Assembly (NCBI GenBank): GCA_948766235.1 | Contig: CAQCFX010000029.1 | Coordinates: 8,181-20,683, forward strand | From: an uncultured Oscillospiraceae bacterium | Lineage (GTDB): Bacteria > Bacillota > Clostridia > Oscillospirales > Oscillospiraceae | DNA length: 12,503 bases | Direction of reading: 5' to 3' | In this document: positions 7,416-12,503 of the stretch, piece by piece | How positions within the stretch are numbered: the stretch's first letter is position 1 | How the letters are laid out: each line of letters starts with the position of its first letter | The notes under the pieces: model-generated | What the model was told of the DNA's origin: nothing | What the model saw: the letters and a program-made list of their open reading frames with translations, nothing else | The model's database searches: none | Position numbers and translations under genes: made by a program

Positions 7416-8549
7416 ATGAAACGAACAATCGCCCTTGGGCTGGCGCTGCTGTGCCTGCTGCCCGGCAGGGCTTACGCCGCCTCCGCGGAGATAACCGCCC
7501 CCTCCGCCATTTTGATGGAGAAGACCACCGGCCAGGTCCTGTATAACCAGGACGCCGAGACCCAGTATGAGCCCGCCTCCGTCACCAAGGTGATGACCCT
7601 GCTGCTGGTGATGGAGGCCATCGACTCCGGCGGCCTGGGCTGGGATGACACCGTCACCGCCTCCACCCACGCCATCTCCATGGGCGGCAGCCAGATTTGG
7701 CTGAAGGAGAACGAGCAGATGTCCGTGCGGGACATGGTCAAGGCGGTGACGGTGGCCTCCGCCAACGACTGCGCCGTGGCCCTGGCCGAGCACATCGCGG
7801 GCAGCGAGGCCGCCTTTGTGGAGCGCATGAACCAGCGCGCCGCCGAGCTGGGCATGGAGCGCACCAACTTCGTCAACTGCACCGGCCTGCCCGCCCAGGG
7901 CCACCTCACCTGCGCCTACGACATCGCGCTGATGAGCCGGGAGCTGATCTTGAACCACCCCGCCATCCGGGAGTTCTCCACCATCTGGATGGACACCCTG
8001 CGGGACGGGGCCTTCCAGCTTTCCAACACCAACCGCCTCATCTTCTACTATGAGGGGGCCACGGGGCTGAAAACCGGCTTTACGGACACGGCGCTGTACT
8101 GCCTGTCCGCCACGGCGGAGCGGGACGGCATGGAGCTTATCGCCGTGGTGATGCACGCCCCCACCTCCAACGACCGCTTCGACAGCGCCAAGGCCCTGCT
8201 CAACTACGGCTTCGCCAACTACGCCCTCACCGACGTCTACCCCGACCAGGCCATCCCGCCGGTGAGCGTGCTGCTGGGCGAGCAGGACACCGTTCAGCCC
8301 GTCACCCAGCGGCCCTGCTCCATTCTGCTGGAAAAGAGCAAGTCCGGCGCCGTCACCACCCAGGTGAAGCTGGCCGACAGCGTGGAGGCCCCGGTGGAGC
8401 CGGGCCAGAAGCTGGGCGAGCTTCAGGTGCTGGTAGACGGCCAGAGCGCTGACGTCATCGACCTGGTGGCCGCCGACGGCGTGCCCCGCCTGAGCCTGGG
8501 CGGCATTTTTAAGCGGATGCTTAACACGATGTTTTTGCAGGAAGCGTGA
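7416..8549 (+). CDS. Secreted serine D-Ala-D-Ala carboxypeptidase (low-molecular-weight PBP, DacF-like)
   Basis: The 377-residue product is a penicillin-binding protein of the peptidase S11 family, which removes the terminal D-Ala from peptidoglycan stem peptides outside the membrane. Residues 1-21 form a signal peptide ending in A-Y-A. All three catalytic motifs are present: S55-V-T-K58 (SxxK), S115-A-N117 (SxN) and K219-T-G221 (KTG). The C-terminal part (about 270-355) fits the beta-rich domain of PBP5-type enzymes, and the last residues (GGIFKRMLNTMFLQEA) could form the usual amphipathic membrane-anchoring helix. ATG 7416 follows GAAAGAGG by seven bases. I could not find a convincing sigma-A promoter in 7285-7400, so another sigma factor is possible; in Bacillus, dacF is sporulation-specific, but whether this gene is its equivalent is open. 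Confidence 0.94.
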   Translation: MKRTIALGLALLCLLPGRAYAASAEITAPSAILMEKTTGQVLYNQDAETQYEPASVTKVMTLLLVMEAIDSGGLGWDDTVTASTHAISMGGSQIWLKENEQMSVRDMVKAVTVASANDCAVALAEHIAGSEAAFVERMNQRAAELGMERTNFVNCTGLPAQGHLTCAYDIALMSRELILNHPAIREFSTIWMDTLRDGAFQLSNTNRLIFYYEGATGLKTGFTDTALYCLSATAERDGMELIAVVMHAPTSNDRFDSAKALLNYGFANYALTDVYPDQAIPPVSVLLGEQDTVQPVTQRPCSILLEKSKSGAVTTQVKLADSVEAPVEPGQKLGELQVLVDGQSADVIDLVAADGVPRLSLGGIFKRMLNTMFLQEA

Positions 8550-8687
8550 GGATAGACGCGCCCCGGCGGATGGACTGGAGCGAGGACGAGCGCAGGCCCG
8601 CGCAGCGGGCCGGAGACCAGTCCGAGGCGGAAGGAAGCCGCCGGGAGCAGCGCGTCCAATCCGAACGTGACAATGCAGGAAGCGTGA
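8536..8687. repeat. Foldable insert flanked by a 14-bp direct repeat that duplicates the carboxypeptidase gene end
   Basis: The same 14 bases (TGCAGGAAGCGTGA), which include the last codons and stop of the carboxypeptidase gene, occur at 8536-8549 and again at 8674-8687, exactly 138 bp apart and in the same frame. The intervening sequence is non-coding and can fold into nested stems: 8555-8561 with 8650-8656, 8562-8569 with 8638-8645, 8572-8578 with 8617-8623, and 8595-8601 with 8605-8611. The arrangement suggests a small inserted repeat element or a structured 3' RNA. No transposase is nearby. Confidence 0.6.
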
Positions 8688-8692
8688 CAAAA

Positions 8693-8718
8693 GCCCCGCC
8701 CGAATGTTCGGGCGGGGC
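8693..8718. terminator. Bidirectional intrinsic terminator between the carboxypeptidase gene and murC
   Basis: A 12-bp perfect stem (8693-8704 with 8707-8718) sits between the convergent genes. On the minus strand it is followed by TTTTGTCACG and on the plus strand by CTCGTTTATT, so it can end transcription from both sides. It lies 5 bases beyond the murC stop. Confidence 0.85.
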
Positions 8719-8723
8719 CTCGT

Positions 8724-10097
8724 TTATTGCTCCTTCACCAGCGCTTCTCCAGCCAGGTAGATATCCCCGGCGCCGACGGTCAAAATCAGGTCCCCCGGCT
8801 GGGCAATTTCCCGCAGCTTGGCGGTGACGTCCTCCAGCGTGGGGCAGAACACGCTGCCGGGAATCTGCGCCGCCAGATCGGCGGAGGAGATTCCCACGTC
8901 GTTGTCCTCCCGGGCGGCGAAAATCTCCGCCAGCAGGGTGACGTCGGGCCGCTGGAGCACCTTCACAAAGTCGTCGAACAGCTCGTGGGTGCGGGAGTAG
9001 GTGTGGGGCTGGAAGGCGCACACCACCCGCTTGTGGCCCAGGGCCGCCGCCGTGTCGAACAGGGAGGCCAGCTCTCCCGGGTGGTGGGCGTAGTCGTCGC
9101 ACACCTCCGCGCCGTGGTAGGTGCCCTTGTACTCAAACCGCCGTCCGGGCAGGCGGAAGTCCCGCATCCCGTCCTCCACCGCCTTGCCCGGCAGCTTCAG
9201 GGCGATGGCCGCGGCGGCGGCGGCCAGGGCGTTTTTCACGTTGTGCACCCCCGGCACGGACAGGTCCAGGTGGGCGTACTTCTCCCCCCGGTACACCACG
9301 TCGAAGGAGCCGAACCCGTGGTCCATGGACAGGTTTTCCGCGTGCACGTCCCCCTTGTCCATGCCGAAGGTCATGACCGGCCGCTTCTCCCCCTTCAGGG
9401 TGAACATGGTGTTCTCATCCTCGCAGTTGGCCACAATCAGGCCGTTTTCCGGCACCTTGTCGGCAAAGGCCCGGAAGGACTTCTCCACGTGGGCCAGGTC
9501 CTTGAAGTAGTCCAGGTGGTCCGCCTCCACGTTTAAAATCACCGCCACCGTGGGGAAGAAGGACAAAAAGGAGTCGCAGTACTCGCAGGACTCCAGAATA
9601 ATGGTGTCCCCGTGCCCCACCCGGTGGCACGCCTCCAGCAGGGGCAGGGTGCCGCCAATCATCACCGTGGGGTCGGCCTGGGCGGCCATGAAGATGTGGG
9701 TGCACATGGAGGTGGTGGTGGTCTTGCCGTGGGTGCCCGAGATGCAAAGGGCGTTTTTGTAGTCCTGCATGATGGCCCCCCAGGCCTGGGCCCGCTCAAA
9801 GACGGGGATGCCCGCGCCCAGCGCGGCGGCGATCTCCGGGTTGGAATCGTGGACGGCGGCGGTGCGCACCACGCAGTGGGCCCCCTGTACGCTCTCGCTC
9901 CGGTGGCCGATGGTCACTTCGATGCCCAGCCCCCGCAGGTGGAGCACCGTGGCGCTCTCCCGCTGGTCGGAGCCGGTGACCTTCACCCCCGCGCCGTGGA
10001 GCACCTCCGCCAGGGAGGCCATGGACACCCCGCCGATGCCCACCAGGTGGGCCCGCATTCCGGGCCGGAGATAGTCGCGGATATTCTTTGTTTCCAT
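8724..10097 (-). CDS. murC: UDP-N-acetylmuramate--L-alanine ligase
   Basis: The 457-residue product is MurC, the cytoplasmic ATP-dependent ligase that adds L-alanine to UDP-MurNAc, the first stem-peptide step of peptidoglycan synthesis. The N-terminal UDP-binding domain has LVGIGGVSMASLAEVL (residues 18-33) and TGSD (41-44). The central ATPase domain has the P-loop GTHGKTTTT (121-129), the E-x-C-E-Y segment (169-173) and LNVEADHLDYF (188-198). The C-terminal domain has DDYAHHPGEL and FQPHTYSRT. The length is normal. I chose ATG 10097 because GGGG lies seven bases upstream and the protein then begins just before the first domain; the ATG at 10103 is too close to that site, and further upstream codons run into the promoter. 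It is transcribed alone, not with other mur genes, unlike many bacteria. Confidence 0.96.
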   Translation of the reverse strand: METKNIRDYLRPGMRAHLVGIGGVSMASLAEVLHGAGVKVTGSDQRESATVLHLRGLGIEVTIGHRSESVQGAHCVVRTAAVHDSNPEIAAALGAGIPVFERAQAWGAIMQDYKNALCISGTHGKTTTTSMCTHIFMAAQADPTVMIGGTLPLLEACHRVGHGDTIILESCEYCDSFLSFFPTVAVILNVEADHLDYFKDLAHVEKSFRAFADKVPENGLIVANCEDENTMFTLKGEKRPVMTFGMDKGDVHAENLSMDHGFGSFDVVYRGEKYAHLDLSVPGVHNVKNALAAAAAAIALKLPGKAVEDGMRDFRLPGRRFEYKGTYHGAEVCDDYAHHPGELASLFDTAAALGHKRVVCAFQPHTYSRTHELFDDFVKVLQRPDVTLLAEIFAAREDNDVGISSADLAAQIPGSVFCPTLEDVTAKLREIAQPGDLILTVGAGDIYLAGEALVKEQ

Positions 10098-10151
10098 ATT
10101 CATACCCCATATGTTCAGCGTTACGACGCATTTTCTCATTTTAAGCATCTC

Positions 10152-10180
10152 ATTATACAATGCCCTGTTGGAAAATGCAA
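10152..10180 (-). promoter_or_regulatory. Probable murC promoter
   Basis: On the minus strand there is a perfect -10 box TATAAT (10157-10152), preceded after a 17-base spacer by TTGCAT (10180-10175), a weak -35 box. The start of transcription should be near 10145, giving a leader of about 48 bases. The poor -35 suggests moderate strength or help from an activator. Confidence 0.7.
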
Positions 10181-10245
10181 CCTATAAATCAGTATAGGCG
10201 GGGCGGCGGGGATTTAGACGGGGCGGACGGGCCATATAGGCATAA

Positions 10246-10277
10246 AAATATCCCGGCGGTCTCCCGCCGGGATATTT
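10246..10277 (-). terminator. Intrinsic terminator of the padR-HAAS/DUF4097 operon
   Basis: A 14-bp perfect stem (10246-10259 with 10264-10277) has a GAGA loop on the minus strand and runs out into TTATG, so the RNA end reads ATATTTTTATG. It begins 3 bases after the stop at 10281. The plus strand has no long T tract beyond the stem and no gene to end there. Confidence 0.9.
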
Positions 10278-10280
10278 CTG

Positions 10281-11447
10281 TCACCATCTGTCGTCCCGGA
10301 AATACAGGTTCACGTCTCCCATTCCGGTCTCGGCCTCCAGCTCATAGGAGCCGCCCCTTCGCTCGGCCTTGGTCCCTCGGCTATCCTTGTTGACCGTCAC
10401 GGTCCCCATGCCGGTCTTGGCCTCGTAATCCCAATCCTTCTCGTAGCCGTCCACGTTGACCTCCACAGTGCCCATGCCGGTCTTGGCGTCAAACTCTACG
10501 CCGCTGTATGGTTCCGTGATGGCCAGGGTCACGTCGCCCATCCCGCTCTTCAAATCCACCTTGTTCTGGGCCCGGACCTCATAGCACTCCACGTCCCCCA
10601 GGCCGGTCTCGGCCTCCAGCTTCTGCTCCATGTACAGCTGGCTCAGAAACACATCGCCCAGGCCGGTCTTGACCTTGAGCTTTTCCAGCTGCCCGTCAGG
10701 CACCGTGATGATCACATCCATGGCGCTGGCGTTGACGCCGAACATATTTTTAAAGTCGTCCCAGCTGTTGATGTTCACGTGGTCGGCCGAACCGTCGTCC
10801 CGAATCTTGAGCACGCCGCCCCTAACCTCCCACTTCAGGCTGTAGCCGCCCAGGGTGGCGTTGGAGCTGATGAACAGCGTGTAGTCCTCCCCGGCCGTCA
10901 CCGTCACATCGGCGATGCCCGCGTCCACGTCTATCTCGTCGAAGGCCTCCAGATAGCCGTCCTCCATGCTCCAGAAGCCGCCGACAGCATTACCCTCGAT
11001 ATAGGCGATGTCCTCGCTGGGCACGGGGACAAAACCAAATTCTATTGCCGGTTCATCCTCCACCACCGCGATGCCCGTGACCGCGTCTCCGCCGCCGATG
11101 ACCTGCTCCACAGTGCGGCCGACGAACCGCCCTACTTGCGCCGCTGCCACGCCGACCACGATGGCCACAACGGCCACCCCCGCCACGACAAAGGGCCAGG
11201 CCTTCCGCTGCGTCTGCCGGGGCGTCCAGGCATTGGCCCTCTCCTGGGTAACGTAGCCGCCCTCCACCGCCAGGCGGGAGGACAGCGCCCAGGGGTCGCC
11301 CAGCTCTTGGACCACCTCGGCCTCCCGGTCCTCGCCGGCCTCCTGGAAATATTCCGCGTAGTAGCGGAGAATCTCCTGCCGCTCCCGCTCGGGCACCCAG
11401 CGGGCCAGGCCCTCCGCCAGCTGAGCCAGATAAGTAATTTTATCCAT
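10281..11447 (-). CDS. HAAS (DUF1700) - transmembrane - DUF4097 beta-repeat protein, putative PadR-linked envelope sensor
   Basis: The 388-residue product has three parts. Residues 1-65 are a helical HAAS/DUF1700 domain of the type usually encoded beside PadR regulators, with PERERQEILRYYAEYFQEAG. One membrane helix covers about 84-103. The rest is an external beta-repeat region of the DUF4097 kind, with six copies of [KE]-[TS]-G-[LM]-G-[DT]-V starting at residues 260, 280, 300, 322, 344 and 373. Such repeats probably build a beta-solenoid; ligand and function are unknown. The start is decided by the ribosome site: AAGGAGG directly abuts the first ATG (11456), so the second ATG (11447), 9 bases away, is used. 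It overlaps the padR stop by 8 bases (ATGGATAA), a sign of translational coupling. Confidence 0.88.
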   Translation of the reverse strand: MDKITYLAQLAEGLARWVPERERQEILRYYAEYFQEAGEDREAEVVQELGDPWALSSRLAVEGGYVTQERANAWTPRQTQRKAWPFVVAGVAVVAIVVGVAAAQVGRFVGRTVEQVIGGGDAVTGIAVVEDEPAIEFGFVPVPSEDIAYIEGNAVGGFWSMEDGYLEAFDEIDVDAGIADVTVTAGEDYTLFISSNATLGGYSLKWEVRGGVLKIRDDGSADHVNINSWDDFKNMFGVNASAMDVIITVPDGQLEKLKVKTGLGDVFLSQLYMEQKLEAETGLGDVECYEVRAQNKVDLKSGMGDVTLAITEPYSGVEFDAKTGMGTVEVNVDGYEKDWDYEAKTGMGTVTVNKDSRGTKAERRGGSYELEAETGMGDVNLYFRDDRW

Positions 11448-11760
11448 TTGCTTCATCCTCCTTCAAAAGCTGCTCCACGCCGTCCCGGAACTGTCTCCAC
11501 TCCTCCCGCCGCCGTTCCAGCTGGGTCCGGCCCACGCCGGTGATGGCGTAGTACCGCCGGTTGCGGCCCTGGTAGGGCCGGTCGTACACCGTGAGCAGGC
11601 CGTCCCGCTGAAGTCGGCGCAGCACCGGGTAAAGGGTGGATTCGGAGATATCCAGCCGGGACTTCACCTGCTGGGTGAGCACATAGCCGTAGGCGTCCCC
11701 CCGGGACAGCACCGCCAGCACGCAGGCGTCCAGCAGCTGGGGGCCGATTGCGAAAACCAT
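11440..11760 (-). CDS. PadR family transcriptional regulator
   Basis: The 106-residue product is a short PadR-type winged-helix regulator. It has a first helix LLDACVLAVLSRGDAYGYVLTQ-like region (9-30), the recognition helix S-E-S-T-L-Y-P-V-L-R-R-L (39-50), and the wing R-N-R-R-Y-Y-A-I-T (66-74), followed by a C-terminal dimer helix. These proteins usually repress their own operon until a ligand or stress acts. ATG 11760 is chosen because AAAGGAGG lies seven bases upstream; the longer open frame begins inside a leader hairpin. The gene overlaps the HAAS/DUF4097 gene by 8 bases. PadR, HAAS and DUF4097 commonly occur together, which suggests that the membrane protein influences PadR activity or is its main target; that link is inferred. 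Confidence 0.92.
   Translation of the reverse strand: MVFAIGPQLLDACVLAVLSRGDAYGYVLTQQVKSRLDISESTLYPVLRRLQRDGLLTVYDRPYQGRNRRYYAITGVGRTQLERRREEWRQFRDGVEQLLKEDEANG
11457..11463 (-). promoter_or_regulatory. Ribosome binding site that selects the second ATG of the HAAS/DUF4097 gene
   Basis: On the minus strand AAGGAGG (11463-11457) is directly followed by one ATG at 11456 with no spacer, and by a second in-frame ATG at 11447 with a 9-base spacer. Only the second has a workable distance. The site lies within the last codons of padR, consistent with coupled translation. Confidence 0.8.
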
Positions 11761-11777
11761 AGCAGCGCCTCCTTTCC

Positions 11778-11845
11778 GCGCCGCAGGCATGCTTGTGCGC
11801 TGCGGCGCCTCTCCCCATGAGCCCTCTTGGTCGGGCTTTCATGGG
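11778..11845 (-). promoter_or_regulatory. Two adjacent hairpins in the padR mRNA leader
   Basis: The predicted leader of about 110 bases can form two stems. One is 9 bp (11778-11786 with 11800-11808), just upstream of the AAAGGAGG site. The other is 7+4 bp with a two-base bulge (11814-11820 with 11839-11845, and 11821-11824 with 11833-11836). They could stabilise the mRNA or control access to the ribosome site. No known riboswitch class is recognised. Confidence 0.45.
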
Positions 11846-11874
11846 TCCCTTTTCGGGCTTCTTTTCTTTTCGAG

Positions 11875-11899
11875 CAATATTATATAACGCATAATATTG
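11875..11899. promoter_or_regulatory. Candidate PadR operator palindrome over the padR promoter
   Basis: A perfect inverted repeat with 9-bp arms, CAATATTAT (11875-11883) and ATAATATTG (11891-11899), separated by 7 bases, covers the -10 box and half of the promoter spacer. A dimer bound here would block RNA polymerase, which fits autorepression by a PadR dimer. The AT-rich arms differ from the ATGT...ACAT box often quoted for PadR, so binding is an inference from position and symmetry. Confidence 0.6.
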
Positions 11900-11908
11900 T
11901 CCTGTCAA
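11879..11908 (-). promoter_or_regulatory. Sigma-A promoter of the padR-HAAS/DUF4097 operon
   Basis: On the minus strand there is TTGACA (11908-11903), an 18-base spacer and TATAAT (11884-11879). Both boxes match the consensus and the spacer is one base longer than optimal. Transcription should start near 11872, giving a leader of about 110 bases. Confidence 0.85.
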
Positions 11909-11947
11909 TATGCCCCAGGGCATTTTTACAAATTCTTAAAGAATGGC

Positions 11948-11970
11948 AAAAAAATACCCCCTGCCGGGGG
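11948..11970 (-). terminator. Minus-strand intrinsic terminator at the left edge of the structured element
   Basis: On the minus strand a C5/G5 stem (11970-11966 with 11961-11957) around the loop GGCA is followed by TA and seven consecutive T (11954-11948). No protein gene ends here. It would stop leftward transcripts from the structured element at 11972-12357 and insulate the padR promoter from them. Confidence 0.65.
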
Positions 11971-11971
11971 C

Positions 11972-12357
11972 GTTCCTTTCTGCTTGTGCAGAAAGGAACC
12001 AAAGACACACTCAGGGGGACGCCCTCCGGCTCGGTCGGCGCTGGGCGTGTACCACCGGCACACAGCGCCCCTCGCTGTCCGCTTCTCCGCGCTTCTCCCC
12101 AGGCACAAAACAATAGACGCAGATGCTCTCAGTGACCGCACACAAGCGGCAGCACCAATCGGAGCACCTGCGTCGAAAGCCCCACGCGCCGGAAGGGTAT
12201 CCGGCCAATCTGCGTATAGGGCTCCCCCGTAAACGGGGGGTCTCGGGGGGAAAGCCGCCTGTGAGCGAGGGAGCGCCCTTCGCTCCCGAAGTCGAACCGG
12301 CGGATTGCCCCCTGAGCATTCTCTTTGGGTACTTTCTCTCATGGGAGAGAAAGTACC
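11972..12357 (-). repeat. About 390-bp structured element with hairpin-bearing imperfect terminal inverted repeats; possible large non-coding RNA
   Basis: The left edge is a perfect 12-bp hairpin with a 4-base loop (11972-11983 with 11988-11999) and the right edge a perfect 13-bp hairpin with a 4-base loop (12328-12340 with 12345-12357). Just inside them, CCAAAGA (11999-12005) can pair with TCTTTGG (12322-12328), and CTCAGGGGG (12010-12018) with CCCCCTGAG (12308-12316). Each end is therefore an imperfect inverted copy of the other over roughly 45 bases or more. Internal stems include 12116-12128 with 12162-12174 (one mismatch) and 12188-12193 with 12200-12205. A minus-strand terminator follows the left edge. 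Short open frames are inconsistent and have no ribosome sites. This is either a non-autonomous mobile repeat or a structured RNA read leftward. It is the main content of the gene-free stretch 11909-12503. Confidence 0.6.
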
Positions 12358-12383
12358 GCCCCGCAGGGACGGCCCTGGAAGGG

Positions 12384-12450
12384 GGCGTTGTCACGCTACG
12401 AAGCGGCCAGGGCGCTTGGTCGCTTCTCTGCGCTTCGGCGTTGTCACGCT
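12384..12450. repeat. 14-bp direct repeat, 53 bp apart
   Basis: GGCGTTGTCACGCT occurs at 12384-12397 and 12437-12450. The reverse complement of its inner ten bases (AGCGTGACAA) also occurs at 8681-8690, in the insert after the carboxypeptidase gene. Near the first copy, 12372-12378 can pair with 12407-12413. The remaining sequence to 12503 is GC-rich with no recognisable gene, promoter or RNA. Confidence 0.45.
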
Positions 12451-12503
12451 CGCGTTGGGCGCATGGCCGGGTCGATAACGCCTGCGACTGCGGGCAAACC
12501 CGG

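Noticed and set aside
7365..8690. Long minus-strand open frame antisense to the carboxypeptidase gene (441 codons)
   Set aside because: The plus-strand frame has signal peptide and all three PBP motifs; the antisense translation is Gly/His/Val-rich low complexity.
8546..8827. Plus-strand open frame of 93 codons after the carboxypeptidase gene
   Set aside because: It crosses the bidirectional terminator and the end of murC, has no ribosome site, and is highly charged without domain features.
10104..10160. Longer murC start at the upstream ATGs
   Set aside because: These codons lie in the predicted leader or the promoter -10 region and lack proper ribosome sites; the family N-terminus fits the 10097 start.
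11910..11927. Short hairpin followed by TTTTT on the plus strand, terminator-like
   Set aside because: The stem is only 6 bp with a 2-base loop, and no plus-strand gene ends here; it lies just upstream of the padR promoter and is probably chance.
12116..12174. Possible tRNA-like or small RNA fold
   Set aside because: A 13-bp imperfect stem enclosing a small hairpin is present, but there is no T-loop consensus, anticodon arm or CCA context; it is kept only as an internal stem of the larger element.
12011..12394. Overlapping open frames in the right-end element (both strands, 100-138 codons)
   Set aside because: Several frames are open only because of high GC; none has a ribosome binding site or recognisable domain, and the sequence is better explained by RNA/DNA secondary structure.

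Overview
The window looks like chromosome from a GC-rich member of the Clostridia, most likely an Oscillospiraceae of the Flavonifractor/Lawsonibacter/Intestinimonas kind. This is inferred, not proven. The grounds are GC-rich genes preceded by strong AGGAGG-type ribosome binding sites and AT-rich sigma-A promoters, and a gene set (UPF0237/UPF0210 pair, YfhO, PadR with HAAS/DUF4097, small rubredoxin) typical of Gram-positive anaerobes. No rRNA, tRNA, CRISPR array, transposase or phage gene is visible.

Layout. (1) 1-837, + strand: the Pro/Thr/Glu-rich tail of an unknown protein, then a DUF2461 protein, closed by a palindromic terminator shared with the convergent operon. (2) 883-7024, - strand: six tightly packed genes behind one near-consensus promoter. 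In transcription order they are a GT2 polyprenyl-phosphate glycosyltransferase, YfhO, a YfbR-like 5'-deoxynucleotidase, a UPF0237 ACT protein, a UPF0210/PFL-like protein and a small membrane protein. The first two resemble the Bacillus CsbB/YfhO pair, which glycosylates envelope polymers. The ACT/PFL pair is a conserved module of unknown function. (3) 7034-7284, - strand: a single rubredoxin gene with a perfect-consensus promoter and its own terminator; its first iron knuckle is C-x-C rather than C-x2-C. (4) 7416-8549, + strand: a secreted D-Ala-D-Ala carboxypeptidase. Its last codons and stop are repeated 138 bp downstream across a foldable insert. (5) 8724-10180, - strand: murC with its own promoter. 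(6) 10246-11908, - strand: padR overlapping a HAAS-TM-DUF4097 protein, behind a promoter whose -10 lies in a 9+9 bp palindrome that is a good candidate PadR operator. (7) 11948-12503: no convincing gene. It holds a roughly 390-bp element with hairpin-bearing imperfect terminal inverted repeats, long-range pairing and a minus-strand terminator (a mobile repeat or a large structured RNA), followed by a 14-bp direct repeat.

Taken together the genes concern the cell envelope: peptidoglycan precursor synthesis (MurC), peptidoglycan trimming (carboxypeptidase), polymer glycosylation (GT2 + YfhO) and probable envelope sensing (PadR/HAAS/DUF4097). The most interesting unexplained signals are the structured element at the right end, the element at the end of the carboxypeptidase gene, and the unusual rubredoxin.
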